Part shown: positions 16,253-25,771 of the stretch, piece after piece
Numbering within the stretch: position 1 is the stretch's first letter
How the letters are laid out: each line of letters starts with the position of its first letter
Assembly: GCA_963837805.1 (NCBI GenBank)
Contig: CAWIOU010000023.1
Location: forward strand, 186,001-250,000
DNA: 64,000 nt
Direction: 5' to 3'
Source of the DNA: Bog-756 sp963837805
Lineage (GTDB): Bacteria > Actinomycetota > Acidimicrobiia > Acidimicrobiales > RAAP-2
The notes under the pieces: generated by a model
The model's input: only the letters and a program-made list of their open reading frames with translations
Database searches by the model: none
Told to the model about the DNA's origin: nothing
Translations under genes and position numbers: made by a program

Positions 16253-16828
16253 GTGCTGGTGTGGATGGACCTCGAGATGACCGGGCTCGACGTGTCGTCC
16301 GACGTCATCGTCGAGGTGGCCACACTGATCACCGATGACGACCTGAATATCGTGGCCGAAGGCCCCGACCTGGTGGTGGCCACGGCGTCGAGCCAGCTCG
16401 AGGCCATGGACGACTTCGTCCGGTCCATGCACACCAAGAGCGGGCTGCTGGCCGAGATCGCCTCCTCGACCATCTCTCTGGAACAGGCCGGCGCGACCAC
16501 CTTGGACTTCATCCGCGCCCACATTCCCTCCTCCCGGACCGTTCCGCTGGCCGGCAACTCGATCGGCACCGACCGTCGGTTTCTCGCCGCCCAGCTCCCC
16601 GAGATCGAGGAGTACCTCCACTACCGGTCGGTCGATGTCTCCACCGTCAAGGAACTGGCCCGCCGCTGGTATCCCGAATCGATGAAGGGCGCCCCGACCA
16701 AGGCCGGAGGCCATCGGGCCATGGACGACATCCGAGAGAGTGTCGCCGAGCTGGCCTACTACCGCACCGCCATCTTCCGCGACACCAGCGAAGGCGGAAC
16801 CGGCACCCCCGTTGACCCCGCTCCATGA
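16253..16828 (+). CDS. orn: Oligoribonuclease
   Basis: Orn is a 3'-5' exoribonuclease that degrades RNA dinucleotides, including pGpG from cyclic-di-GMP turnover. The 191-residue protein has the DEDDh residues of the RNase T/exonuclease fold: D6 and E8 in WMDLEMTGLD, D107 in NSIGTDRRF, and H154 and D158 in HRAMDDI. The start is GTG 16253, which gives the usual family N-terminus (LVWMDLEMTGL). The frame is open further upstream but that part has no similarity. The acyl-CoA ligase follows 66 bases downstream on the same strand. Confidence 0.93.
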   Translation: MLVWMDLEMTGLDVSSDVIVEVATLITDDDLNIVAEGPDLVVATASSQLEAMDDFVRSMHTKSGLLAEIASSTISLEQAGATTLDFIRAHIPSSRTVPLAGNSIGTDRRFLAAQLPEIEEYLHYRSVDVSTVKELARRWYPESMKGAPTKAGGHRAMDDIRESVAELAYYRTAIFRDTSEGGTGTPVDPAP

Positions 16829-16894
16829 CCCGGTCCCGACCCGCGTATCGTGCCCATCCGGTGGGATCACCCACCCACCCAGAGAGGATCGGTC

Positions 16895-18727
16895 ATGGCC
16901 CAGTCGCCTGAACAACAAGACACCGCTGCAGCTGCCGCGGCCGATATCCCCACCTGGGAAGAGGCCACCGCCACGGTCACCGCCCCCGGCGGGCTCTTCG
17001 AGATCGAGGAGCTGACCATCCGGGGGATCCCCACGCGCACCTGGAAGAGCGCGCCGGCCACCCTGCGGGCGGTGCTCGAGCTCTCCTCCTTCCAGGGCGA
17101 CAAGGACTTCCTGATCTACGAAGACGAGCGCATCACCTTCGCCGAGCACTTCCGCACCGTCGCCACCCTGGCCCATGCCCTCGTCGACCGGTTCGGGATC
17201 ACCAAGGGCGACCGGGTGGCCATCGCCATGCGCAATCTGCCCGAGTGGGTCATCGCCTTCTGGGCCTCCATCTCGGTGGGGGCGGTCGTCGTCCCCCTCA
17301 ACGCCTGGTGGACGGGTCCCGAGCTCGCCTACGGGTTGAGCGACTCGGGGTCCTGCCTGCTGTTCGCCGACGAAGAGCGCCAGCAGCGGGTGCTCCCCCA
17401 CCTCGGGGACACCCCCGACCTGCGGACCATCCTGGTGTGCTGCGAGGAACCGGCCGCCGGCGGGGGTCGCCGGGCGGCGGTGGGGTCCACCGTCGAGCGC
17501 CCCGGGTCGGCGCCGGTGCCAGTCATCCCTCTCGCCGACGTCATCGGGTCTCCCGCGGCGGACGTCACGCTCCCCGACGTGTCCATCGAACCGGACGACG
17601 ACGCCACCATCTTCTACACGTCGGGAACCACCGGCCGGCCCAAGGGTGCGGTTGGGACCCACCGCAACAGCGCCTCCAATCTGATGAATCTCTTCTTCGT
17701 GTCCACCGTCAGCGGCATGCGGCGACGCGGACCAGCCCCCGAAGAGAGCAGCGGGACCCAGAACGCCAACCTTCTATCGGTGCCGCTCTTCCACGCCACC
17801 GGTTGCCACGCGGTGCTGGTGACCAATACGGCGGCGGGCGGCAAGCTGGTGATGATGCACCACTTCGACCCCGAGCGGGCCCTCGAGCTCATCGAGCGCG
17901 AGCGCATCACCATATTCGGTGGTGTACCGGCCATGGTCATGCAGGTCATCGACTCACCCAACTTCTCCAAGCGGGATACCTCATCGGTCCGGTCGATCTC
18001 CTACGGGGGTGCACCGTGCCCACCCGACCTGGTGCGCCGGATCAAGCAGCACTTCCCGTCCGGGGCTCCCGGCAACGGTTACGGCCTGACCGAGACGTCG
18101 GCCATGACCACCATGAACTCCGGCGACGACTACGTGCGCAAGCCCGACAGCGTGGGACCACCGGCGCCGGTGTGCGACGTGGCCGTGGTCCCCGACGACT
18201 ACGAGGGCCAAGAACCGCCGACCGACCAGTCCCCCGACTCCGAACGCACCGGCGAGCTGTGGATCAAGGGGCCCAACGTGGTCCGGGGCTACTGGAACAG
18301 GCCCCGCGAAACGGAGCTGTCCTTCAGCCGCGGATGGCTGCATACCGGCGATGTGGCCCGCATCGACGACGAGGGCTTCGTCCACATCGTGGACCGGGCC
18401 AAGGACATCATCATCCGGGGCGGCGAGAACGTCTACTGCGTCGAGGTGGAGGCCGCCCTGTTCGAACACCGTGCCGTCGCCGACTGCGCCGTCATCGGCG
18501 TTCCCCACCCGGTCCTGGGCGAGGAGGTGGGGGCCGTCGTCGTGCTGCGGCCCGGTGAGGACGTGGGCGCCGACGAGCTGTCCCGATTCGTCGGCGAGCG
18601 GTTGGCCGCGTTCAACGTCCCGTCCCGGTTCTGGTTCCGGGCCGAGCCTCTGCCCCGCAATCCCGCCGGCAAGGTCCTCAAGCGCGAACTCCGCACCGAG
18701 CTCCTGGGCGAGGTGCGACCGATCTGA
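16895..18727 (+). CDS. Acyl-CoA synthetase (AMP-binding, class I adenylate-forming)
   Basis: The 610-residue enzyme should activate a carboxylic acid, probably a fatty acid, to its CoA thioester through an acyl-AMP. It has the P-loop FYTSGTTGRPKG (240-251), YGLTETSAM near 400, GELWIKGPNVVRGYW, and the hinge and core motif GWLHTGDVARIDDEGFVHIVDRAKD. The catalytic lysine lies in NPAGKVLKREL near the C-terminus. ATG 16895 is chosen because AGAGAGGA lies six bases upstream. The substrate is not evident; an acid-rich insertion at about 185-235 precedes the P-loop. The 3' end is convergent with ribF. Confidence 0.88.
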   Translation: MAQSPEQQDTAAAAAADIPTWEEATATVTAPGGLFEIEELTIRGIPTRTWKSAPATLRAVLELSSFQGDKDFLIYEDERITFAEHFRTVATLAHALVDRFGITKGDRVAIAMRNLPEWVIAFWASISVGAVVVPLNAWWTGPELAYGLSDSGSCLLFADEERQQRVLPHLGDTPDLRTILVCCEEPAAGGGRRAAVGSTVERPGSAPVPVIPLADVIGSPAADVTLPDVSIEPDDDATIFYTSGTTGRPKGAVGTHRNSASNLMNLFFVSTVSGMRRRGPAPEESSGTQNANLLSVPLFHATGCHAVLVTNTAAGGKLVMMHHFDPERALELIERERITIFGGVPAMVMQVIDSPNFSKRDTSSVRSISYGGAPCPPDLVRRIKQHFPSGAPGNGYGLTETSAMTTMNSGDDYVRKPDSVGPPAPVCDVAVVPDDYEGQEPPTDQSPDSERTGELWIKGPNVVRGYWNRPRETELSFSRGWLHTGDVARIDDEGFVHIVDRAKDIIIRGGENVYCVEVEAALFEHRAVADCAVIGVPHPVLGEEVGAVVVLRPGEDVGADELSRFVGERLAAFNVPSRFWFRAEPLPRNPAGKVLKRELRTELLGEVRPI

Positions 18728-18763
18728 CCCCGGTCGCCCACTCGTCGAGGGGCGGCAGCCGGC

Positions 18764-19729
18764 TCAGCGCGGTTCCCCCAGCAGCACCCGGGTGGCGGCC
18801 ACGTCCCGTTCCATCTGTTCGATGAGCTCCTCGACGTGCTCGAAGGCCTGCTCCTCGCGCAACCGGGACACGAAGGACACCTTGGCCTCCTCGCCGTAGA
18901 GATCGCCGGCGAAGTCGAGCACGAAGGCCTCGACCAGCAGGTCGCCCCCGTCCCCGTAGAAGGTGGGGCGCCGGCCGACCGACACGGCCGCTTTGTGGGC
19001 CGATCCGTCCGGCCGTTCGTACCAACCGGCGTAGATCCCGGCCGCCGGCAGACAGATGCTGTCGGGTACGGCCACGTTGGCCGTGGGGAAGCCGAGCTCG
19101 GCGCCGCCCCGGTGATCGCCGTCCACCACTTCGCCCCGGACCTGGTGGGGCCGTCCGAGCAGCAGGGCCGCCTCCTCCACCCGTCCGGCACCGACCAGGT
19201 TGCGGATCCGGGTCGACGAGATGGGGTGGGCCTCCGTTCCGGCGGCGTCACCGTCGGCCCGGAGCGAGACGCCTTCGACGGCGAATCCGGCCTCCGATCC
19301 CATCTCCCGCAGCAGGGCCACGTTCCCCTTCCGGCCGTGGCCGAAGTGGAAGTCCTCCCCCACCACCACCAGCCGGGAGTTGAGCCCGGCGATGAGCACG
19401 ACCTCCACGAAATCCTCGGCCGTCTCGTTGGCCCGCTCCTCGTCGAAGGGGACGACCACCGTCCGCTCGACCCCCGCCGATTCGAGCAATTCGAGTTTCT
19501 GGTCGAGGTCGCAGAGGAGTTTGGGCGCCGACTCCGGGCGCACCACGGTGGCCGGGTGGCGGTCGAAGGTGACCACGGTGGTGCAGAGACCGTCCGCCTG
19601 GGCCCGGGCCCGCAGCTCGCCGAGCAGGGCCCGGTGGCCGAGGTGGACACCGTCGTAGGCGCCGATGGTCACCGCGCTGCCCCCGGGCGGGGGCGTGCAG
19701 GTCGACAAGTCGGTCACGATCTCCATCAC
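18764..19729 (-). CDS. ribF: Bifunctional riboflavin kinase/FAD synthetase
   Basis: RibF phosphorylates riboflavin to FMN and adenylates FMN to FAD. The 321-residue protein has the N-terminal FAD synthetase domain with the nucleotidyltransferase signature YDGVHLGH (25-32) and SSTRIRNLV near 170. The C-terminal flavokinase domain carries the GFPTANV motif near 218 and VEAFVLDFAGDLYGEEAKVSF. It is the last gene of the rimP-to-ribF series and lies 71 bases after truB, an order common in bacteria. It begins ATG ATG at 19729. Confidence 0.95.
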   Translation of the reverse strand: MMEIVTDLSTCTPPPGGSAVTIGAYDGVHLGHRALLGELRARAQADGLCTTVVTFDRHPATVVRPESAPKLLCDLDQKLELLESAGVERTVVVPFDEERANETAEDFVEVVLIAGLNSRLVVVGEDFHFGHGRKGNVALLREMGSEAGFAVEGVSLRADGDAAGTEAHPISSTRIRNLVGAGRVEEAALLLGRPHQVRGEVVDGDHRGGAELGFPTANVAVPDSICLPAAGIYAGWYERPDGSAHKAAVSVGRRPTFYGDGGDLLVEAFVLDFAGDLYGEEAKVSFVSRLREEQAFEHVEELIEQMERDVAATRVLLGEPR

Positions 19730-19800
19730 CGTGGAAGGTTACTGCCGTGACTCCGGTGAACGGTGCGGGACGCCCAGCTCGCGGGGCCGGCCACCGGGCC

Positions 19801-20694
19801 TCATCCGGCCGCCTCGAGCACCACGGCGGGCCGGATCCGGTCGGTCTCGGTGGCCTCGTACACGGCCAGGAGCCGGTGGGCCTGATCGACCAGGCCCCAG
19901 GGTCCGTCGCCGGTGACCCCCAACGGCACCCGGTCGAGAGCCAGGCCGCGGGCCACCAGCGTCCGGACCGCGTCGGGCACCACCACCTGGTCGAGATCCC
20001 GGAGCGCCTGGGCCGGTGGGAGCACCACGGCCGGGGTCAGCTCGTCGACCGGCCGGGCGTCCTCGGTGGAGAACGAGCCGATCCGGGTGCGTCTCAGGTT
20101 CCGGAGATGGGCTCCCCCGCCGAGCAGGACACCCAGGTCGGCGGCCAGCACCCGGATGTAGGTGCCTGACGAGCACTCCACCTCGATCCGGAACACGCCG
20201 GCGCTCGGACCCGGCCCGACATCGAAGCGGTACACGGTGACCGGCCGGGCCGCCCGCTCCACCTCGATCCCGGCCCGGGCCAGTGCGTGAAGGCGCTGGC
20301 CCCCCACCTTCACGGCCGACACCATGGGTGGGACCTGCTCGATCGGTCCGGTGAGCGAGAGGGCCGCCGCCCGCACCTGGTCCAGGCTGGTCCCGTCCAT
20401 CTCCCAGGTCCCGGTCACCTCGCCCGACGCATCGAGGCTGGTGGTGGCCGTCCCGAGGACGACCTCGGCCTCGTAGGTCTTCGGCAGGGCGGTGAGGAAG
20501 CGCATCAGCCGGGTGGCCCGGCCCAGGCCGACCAGGAGCACGCCGGTGGCGTCGGGATCGAGCGTCCCGGCATGTCCCACCCGGCGCTGGCCGAAGATCC
20601 GCCGGCACCGGGCCACCACGTCGTGGGAGGTCCAGCCGGCCTCCTTGTCCACGACGACCAGTCCGGTCACCGGACCGGGACCGGCCGGGCTCAC
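19801..20694 (-). CDS. truB: tRNA pseudouridine(55) synthase
   Basis: TruB converts U55 in the T arm of tRNAs to pseudouridine. The 297-residue protein has the catalytic motif HAGTLDPDATG with Asp47 as nucleophile, and KTYEAEVVLG and SGTYIRVLAADLG further along, as in the family. A short PUA-like C-terminal tail follows. The GTG start overlaps the rbfA stop by four bases (GTGA), so translation is coupled. The first ten residues are proline-rich. Confidence 0.95.
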   Translation of the reverse strand: MSPAGPGPVTGLVVVDKEAGWTSHDVVARCRRIFGQRRVGHAGTLDPDATGVLLVGLGRATRLMRFLTALPKTYEAEVVLGTATTSLDASGEVTGTWEMDGTSLDQVRAAALSLTGPIEQVPPMVSAVKVGGQRLHALARAGIEVERAARPVTVYRFDVGPGPSAGVFRIEVECSSGTYIRVLAADLGVLLGGGAHLRNLRRTRIGSFSTEDARPVDELTPAVVLPPAQALRDLDQVVVPDAVRTLVARGLALDRVPLGVTGDGPWGLVDQAHRLLAVYEATETDRIRPAVVLEAAG

Positions 20695-21107
20695 CGGTCC
20701 GCCGGTCCCTCGGCCCCGGGACCCTCCGGGTCGCCGGCTCCGGGGCTGTCGCGGAGCCTGCGCAGGACCTCTTCGACCCGGCCCCCGGCGACCACGGCGG
20801 GATCGGCGGTGAACTCGAGCAGGGGGGTGCGCTTCATCCGGGTCTGCCGGGCCACGGCCCGCTGCAGCTGCGCCCTGCGGTCGGCCAACGCCTCGGCGGC
20901 GTCGTCGGCCAGCGAGCTCAGGTAGACGGTGGCATGACGCAGATCCGGGGCGGTGTCCACCGAGGTGACCGTAACCAGGCGCAGCCGCTCGTCGGCATCG
21001 GCCAGCCGCTCGAGCTCCTCGGCCAGTACCTGGCGGAGGACCTGGTTGACCCGCAGCGCCCTCGGGTAGGGGGCGGCGCCCCGATTGTCATGCCGACGAC
21101 CTGACAC
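20691..21107 (-). CDS. rbfA: 30S ribosome-binding factor A
   Basis: RbfA binds the immature 30S subunit and helps the 5' end of 16S rRNA mature. The 138-residue protein has the KH-like fold: RALRVNQVLRQVLAEELERL (helix 1), VTVTSVDTAPDLRHATVYLSSL (central strands), then a helix ending in MKRTPLLEFTADPAV. A glycine/proline/acid-rich tail of about 20 residues follows. The start is GTG 21107. It lies 55 bases after infB and overlaps truB, as in the classical nusA-infB operon. Confidence 0.92.
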   Translation of the reverse strand: MSGRRHDNRGAAPYPRALRVNQVLRQVLAEELERLADADERLRLVTVTSVDTAPDLRHATVYLSSLADDAAEALADRRAQLQRAVARQTRMKRTPLLEFTADPAVVAGGRVEEVLRRLRDSPGAGDPEGPGAEGPADR

Positions 21108-21162
21108 AGCACCTCCGCTCCGACCACCCTGGGGCCCGCCGCCGGGACGGCGGGCGCTCCCG

Positions 21163-24099
21163 TTAGGTGCGCGGGATCTCCCGCTCGTCGTACGTCTCGA
21201 TGACGTCGCCGACCTTCAGGTCCTGGTAGTCGGAGAGACCGATCCCACATTCGAAGCCGGCCTGCACCTCGCGGGCATCCTCCTTGAAGCGCCGGAGCGA
21301 GGTGATGGCCCCCTTCCAGATGACCACGCCGTCGCGCAGGAACCGGACCTTCGACCCCCGGGTGATGACACCCTCTCGCACATAGCAACCGGCGATGGCG
21401 CCGATGCGGGGCACCCGGAAGATCTGGCGCACCTCGGCCTCGCCCGTGACCACCTCCTCGAACACCGGCGAGAGCAGGCCGAGCATGGCCGCCTCGAGGT
21501 CCTCGAGCAGCTTGTAGATGATCTCGTACAGACGGATCTCGACATTGGCCTTGGCCGCCATCTCCCGGGCCCGCCGGTCGGGACGGACGTTGAACCCGAT
21601 GATGGTCGCCGCCGAGGCCTGGGCCAGTTCCACGTCGGACTCGGTGATCCCGCCCACACCACGGTGGACGAAGCTGAGCTTGACGTCCTCCCGCTCGAGT
21701 TTGCGGAGGCTGTCGGTGACCGCTTCCAGCGACCCGCGGACGTCGGCCTTGAGGATCAGGTTGAGGGTCGCCGTCTCGCCCCGCTGGATCTGCTCGAAGA
21801 GATCCTCGAGCTTGGCCCCGCCCAGCGCCGACGTGGCTGCCGGCACGTGGCCGGCCACCCGGTAGCGGTGGGCCCGGGCCTCCCCGATGGTCCGGGCCTG
21901 GGCCAGCTCGGGCGCCACCCGGAAGGCGTCGCCGGCCTCCGGGGGCTCGGAGAAACCGAGCACCTGGACCGGGGTGGACGGAGGGGCCTCTTTGATCTGG
22001 TCCCCGTGGTCGTCGACCAGCGCCTTGACCTTCCCCCAGGCCGCGCCGGCCACGATCGGGTCGCCGACCCGGAGGGTGCCCCGCTCGACGATGACCGACG
22101 CCACCGGGCCGCGGCCGATCTCGAGCTCGGCCTCGAGGACGACGCCGCGGGCACGGCCCTCGGGGCTGGCCACCAGCTCCTCGACCTCGGCGACCAAGAC
22201 GATCTGTTCCAGGAGGTCTTCGATGCCCAGGTTCTGGAGCGCCGACACCTCCACGGTGATGGTGTCGCCGCCCCACGCCTCGGGGACCAGGCCCTGCTCG
22301 GAGAGCTGCTGAAGCACTCGGTTGGGGTCGGCTTCCTCGCGGTCGATCTTGTTGACGGCCACGACGATGGGAACGTCGGCCGCCTTGGCGTGGTCGATGG
22401 CCTCGATGGTCTGGGGCATCACGCCGTCGTCAGCCGCCACCACCAGCACGACGATGTCGGTGACGTCCGCTCCTCGGGCCCGCATGGCGGTGAAGGCCTC
22501 GTGGCCCGGGGTGTCGATGAAGGTGATCGGATGGCCGTTCCACTCGACCTGGTAGGCCCCGATGTGCTGGGTGATGCCGCCGGCCTCGCCGGCCACCACG
22601 TTGGCCGACCGGATGCGGTCGAGCAGCAGTGTCTTGCCGTGGTCGACGTGGCCCATCACGGTGACCACCGGAGGGCGGGGCCGGAGATCGGAATCGTCCT
22701 CCTCTTCATCGTCGTCGTCGAAGAACTTGGCCAGCAGTTCGGCCTCTCGCTCCTCTCCCGGGTCGACCAGACGTACGTCGGCGCCCAACTCGGCTGCGAA
22801 CAGCTCGATCATGTCGTCGCCCAGCGACTGGGTGGCCGTGACCATCTCGCCCTGCAGGAGGAGGAACCGGATCACGTCCCCAGCCGAGCGGTTGAGCTTG
22901 GGGCCCAGGTCGCGGGCGGTCGAACCGCGTTCGATGATGACCTCGGTGTCAGGCACCGGGGCGGTCGACGGGGTGTAGGCGGTGAGTTGGGTGGGCTCGA
23001 GCTCCTCGAGGTTGCGGCGCCGACGCCGGGGCCGGCGCTGGTTGGGCCGTCCGCGTCCGACACCGGGACCGCCGCGCCCGCCCGGACCACCCCCGGGGCC
23101 GCCGGGGCCGCCGCCCGGCCCTCCGCCGGGCCGGCCGCCGTAGCCACCGCTCGATCCACCACCGGGTCGGGACCCGAAGCCCCCGCCGCTCCCGCTGCCG
23201 GGCCCACCGGTCCGGCTTCCGGTCCCGCCACCGGGACGGGCGCCGCCCGAGCTCGGTCCACCGGACCGGCCCGAGAACCCGCCCGAACCGCCGGGGCGGG
23301 TGCCGCCCGCGGGAGGGCGACGCCCACCGGTGCCGGGCGGTGGAGGAATGGGCTTGCCGGTCACCGAGCGGGGTGGCCCGCCGGGTGGCGGCGGGATGGG
23401 CCGCCCCGAGGAGCTGGTCGGTGCATGAGTCGGTGCCGACGGCGGCGATGACGGCGGACCGCCGGCCTGGGCGGGTGCCGGGGGCCGCGGCGGGGCCGGG
23501 GTCGTCGGTGCCGACGGAGGAGCGGGCCGGGCCGGGGCCGGGGCCGGAGCGGCGGCGGCCGGAGCCACCGGTGTCGACGGCGGAGCCGGGGCCGGTGCCA
23601 CCGGTGCCGCCGGGGCGGGGGCCGGAGGCGCAGGTGTCATCGGTGCCGGGACCCGGGCCGGTGCCGCGGCCGCCGGTTGCTCGGAGGCCGGCCGGCTGGT
23701 GATGAGTCGGGCCCCCGAACGCTTGACCGGAGGGGCGGACGGCGGGGCCGGACTGGCCCCGGTTCCATCGCCGTCGGGTGTCGCCACCCCACCGTCGGAT
23801 TTCGGGGTGAGATCGGGAGCCGGTGTGTCGGCCACCGCCGGAGCCGTGGCCGTCGCCTTGGCCGCCGCCTTCTTGGTGGCCGCCGCCTTCTTGGCCGGCG
23901 GGGCCGGCTCCTCGGGCTGCACCGGGCGGCGCAGACCCTCCCGGTCCGCCTTCCGGCGGGCGCGGTCAGCCTGGGCGTCCTCGATGGACGACGAGTGGCT
24001 CTTGACGCCCATCCCCAGGGACAGGCAGAGATCGAGCGCCTCTTTGTTGGTCAGCCCGAGCTCGTGAGCGAGCTCGTAGACCCGGATCTTCTTCGGCAA
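21163..24099 (-). CDS. infB: Translation initiation factor IF-2
   Basis: IF-2 is the GTPase that brings fMet-tRNA to the 30S subunit and promotes subunit joining. The 978-residue protein has an IF2_N domain (IRVYELAHELGLTNKEALDL, residues 5-24). A long Ala/Pro then Gly-rich disordered region runs to about 350. The G domain has GHVDHGKT near 480, DTPGH and NKID near 580. Domains II to IV follow and end at EIPRT. The Gly-rich part (about 250-345) is typical of actinobacterial IF-2. The start is TTG 24099, with only a distant AAGGG upstream. It follows ylxR by 56 bases. Confidence 0.96.
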   Translation of the reverse strand: MPKKIRVYELAHELGLTNKEALDLCLSLGMGVKSHSSSIEDAQADRARRKADREGLRRPVQPEEPAPPAKKAAATKKAAAKATATAPAVADTPAPDLTPKSDGGVATPDGDGTGASPAPPSAPPVKRSGARLITSRPASEQPAAAAPARVPAPMTPAPPAPAPAAPVAPAPAPPSTPVAPAAAAPAPAPARPAPPSAPTTPAPPRPPAPAQAGGPPSSPPSAPTHAPTSSSGRPIPPPPGGPPRSVTGKPIPPPPGTGGRRPPAGGTRPGGSGGFSGRSGGPSSGGARPGGGTGSRTGGPGSGSGGGFGSRPGGGSSGGYGGRPGGGPGGGPGGPGGGPGGRGGPGVGRGRPNQRRPRRRRRNLEELEPTQLTAYTPSTAPVPDTEVIIERGSTARDLGPKLNRSAGDVIRFLLLQGEMVTATQSLGDDMIELFAAELGADVRLVDPGEEREAELLAKFFDDDDEEEDDSDLRPRPPVVTVMGHVDHGKTLLLDRIRSANVVAGEAGGITQHIGAYQVEWNGHPITFIDTPGHEAFTAMRARGADVTDIVVLVVAADDGVMPQTIEAIDHAKAADVPIVVAVNKIDREEADPNRVLQQLSEQGLVPEAWGGDTITVEVSALQNLGIEDLLEQIVLVAEVEELVASPEGRARGVVLEAELEIGRGPVASVIVERGTLRVGDPIVAGAAWGKVKALVDDHGDQIKEAPPSTPVQVLGFSEPPEAGDAFRVAPELAQARTIGEARAHRYRVAGHVPAATSALGGAKLEDLFEQIQRGETATLNLILKADVRGSLEAVTDSLRKLEREDVKLSFVHRGVGGITESDVELAQASAATIIGFNVRPDRRAREMAAKANVEIRLYEIIYKLLEDLEAAMLGLLSPVFEEVVTGEAEVRQIFRVPRIGAIAGCYVREGVITRGSKVRFLRDGVVIWKGAITSLRRFKEDAREVQAGFECGIGLSDYQDLKVGDVIETYDEREIPRT

Positions 24100-24155
24100 C
24101 GGCTGTTACTGCCCTTCATTCACTGTCGTAGGTGCCGATACGCACATACGACCCT

Positions 24156-24470
24156 CTATTCTCGCACATCACGAGCCCGGTTCTCCCGAGCCCGGTCCGG
24201 CCTCCCCGCTCCGGGTTGGCCGCCCGATCCGAGCGCCACCCGCAACCGGTCCACCTGAACGATCCCGACCTCGCCCCGCAGGGCACGGCTGAAGGCACGA
24301 CGCCTCACGGCCAGATCGACGCACCCCGACGAGTCCCGGCACAACCAGGCCCCCCGCCCCGAGAGCGTCCTGCTCACCGCCAACGAACCTCCATCCACCA
24401 GAACCACCCGGACCAGGTGGTCGGCCGGTGCGCGGGTCCGGCAGCCGATGCAGGTCCGAACCGGGGCTAT
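24156..24470 (-). CDS. ylxR: YlxR-family RNA-binding protein, apparent ATA start
   Basis: YlxR (RnpM) is a small nucleic-acid-binding protein coded between nusA and infB. The family signature RTCIGCR with SGRGAWLCRDSSGCVDLAVRR is clear in a frame ending at 24156. There is no ATG, GTG or TTG between the nusA end and that signature. The codon where relatives begin (M-A-P-V-R-T-C) is ATA at 24470-24468, seven bases after a strong GGGGAGG, and it overlaps the nusA stop TAG. ATA initiation is rare but known. A sequencing error turning ATG into ATA is the simplest alternative. The protein would be 104 residues. Confidence 0.8.
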   Translation of the reverse strand: MAPVRTCIGCRTRAPADHLVRVVLVDGGSLAVSRTLSGRGAWLCRDSSGCVDLAVRRRAFSRALRGEVGIVQVDRLRVALGSGGQPGAGRPDRARENRARDVRE

Positions 24471-25771
24471 GCCGGAGCCTCCCCGTTCCCTCCGGAGACC
24501 TCGGCGTGGACCACGTCGGAGCCGGCCTCGACCGGCTGGGCGGCGTCGTCGCCCGACCCGTCGGAGCCGGCACCGTCCACCCCGGTCGGGGCGTCGCCAT
24601 CGCCGGTGGCGGCCGTCGTGTCGGCGTCCGCCGGAGCCTCGGGGCCGGCACCGGCGGCCGCCTCCGCCCCCTGCGACCATTCGGTGGCCGACACCGCGGT
24701 GCCGCCCTCCGCCGGCTGCCAGACCATCTCGCCGGCCTCGTTCTCGATCCACTCGCCGTCGGCCCACTCCTCGCCGGCGTACCCCGATTCCTCCTCGGCC
24801 AACTGGGTCTCGCTCTTGATGTCGATCCGCCAGCCGGTCAGACGGGCGGCCAGCCGCGCGTTCTGACCTTCCTTGCCGATGGCCAGCGAGAGCTGGTAGT
24901 CGCTCACGATGACGGTGGCCGTGCCCGTGTCGTCGTCCAACCGCACCTCGCGGACCCGCGCCGGGGCCAGCGCGGACTGGATCAGCTCCACCGGATCGTC
25001 GGAGAACGGCACCACGTCGACCCGCTCGCCACGGAGCTCGTTGGTGACCATCCGGACCCTCGAACCCCGGGCCCCCACACAGGCGCCCACCGGGTCGACA
25101 TTGGGGTCGTTGGACCACACCGCGATCTTGGTGCGGTGACCGGGCTCGCGGGCGGCGGCCTTGATCTCCACCGCACCCGAGGAGATCTCGGGCACCTCGA
25201 GCTCGAACAGCCGCTTGATCAGGCCCGGGTGGCTTCGGCTGACCACGATCTGGGGGCCCTTGGTGGTCTTGCGGACCTCGACGATGTAGGCCTTGAGCCG
25301 GGCGCCGTGCTCATAGCGCTCATAGGAGACCTGCTCGGCCTGGGGCAGCAGGGCTTCCACTTTGCCCAGGTCGAGGAGGGTGTAACGATTGTCCGTCTGC
25401 TGGACGATGCCGGTCACGATGTCGCCCTCGCGACCCGCGTACTCCTCGTACTTGAGGTCCCGCTCCACTTCGCGGATCCGCTGCAGGATGACCTGCTTGG
25501 CCGTCTGGGCGGCGATCCGCCCGAAGTCGTCGGGGGTGTCGTCCCACTCGCGGATGACGTTGCCGTCCTCGTCGAGCTCCTGCCCGTAGACCCGGATCTC
25601 CCCCGACTCGGGGTCGATGGTGACCACCGCCTCCTCGGCGGCGTCGGGCCGGCGCTTGTAGGCGGCCACCAGGGCGTTGGCCAGCGCGTCCAGCAGCGTC
25701 TCGACGGAGATGCCCTTGTCGCGGGCGATCTGGCTCAGGGCGTCGAGGAATTCGAAATTCGGCTTGCTCAT
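24467..25771 (-). CDS. nusA: Transcription termination/antitermination factor NusA
   Basis: NusA binds RNA polymerase and nascent RNA and affects pausing, termination and antitermination. The 434-residue protein has the N-terminal polymerase-binding domain (FLDALSQIARDKGISVETLL), an S1 domain at about 115-185 (GDIVTGIVQQTDNRYTLLDL), and two KH domains (VGACVGARGSRVRMV, then LAIGKEGQNARLAARLTGW). An acidic Ala-rich tail follows from about 350. The start ATG overlaps the rimP stop (ATGA). Confidence 0.96.
   Translation of the reverse strand: MSKPNFEFLDALSQIARDKGISVETLLDALANALVAAYKRRPDAAEEAVVTIDPESGEIRVYGQELDEDGNVIREWDDTPDDFGRIAAQTAKQVILQRIREVERDLKYEEYAGREGDIVTGIVQQTDNRYTLLDLGKVEALLPQAEQVSYERYEHGARLKAYIVEVRKTTKGPQIVVSRSHPGLIKRLFELEVPEISSGAVEIKAAAREPGHRTKIAVWSNDPNVDPVGACVGARGSRVRMVTNELRGERVDVVPFSDDPVELIQSALAPARVREVRLDDDTGTATVIVSDYQLSLAIGKEGQNARLAARLTGWRIDIKSETQLAEEESGYAGEEWADGEWIENEAGEMVWQPAEGGTAVSATEWSQGAEAAAGAGPEAPADADTTAATGDGDAPTGVDGAGSDGSGDDAAQPVEAGSDVVHAEVSGGNGEAPA

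Noticed and set aside
21085..23451. Plus-strand open frame of 788 codons
   Set aside because: It is the complement of infB, which has a complete IF-2 domain set. It has no family motif of its own.
24156..25118. Long minus-strand frame that includes ylxR
   Set aside because: Only the last 105 codons match YlxR. The rest is out-of-frame nusA with Arg/Gly bias.
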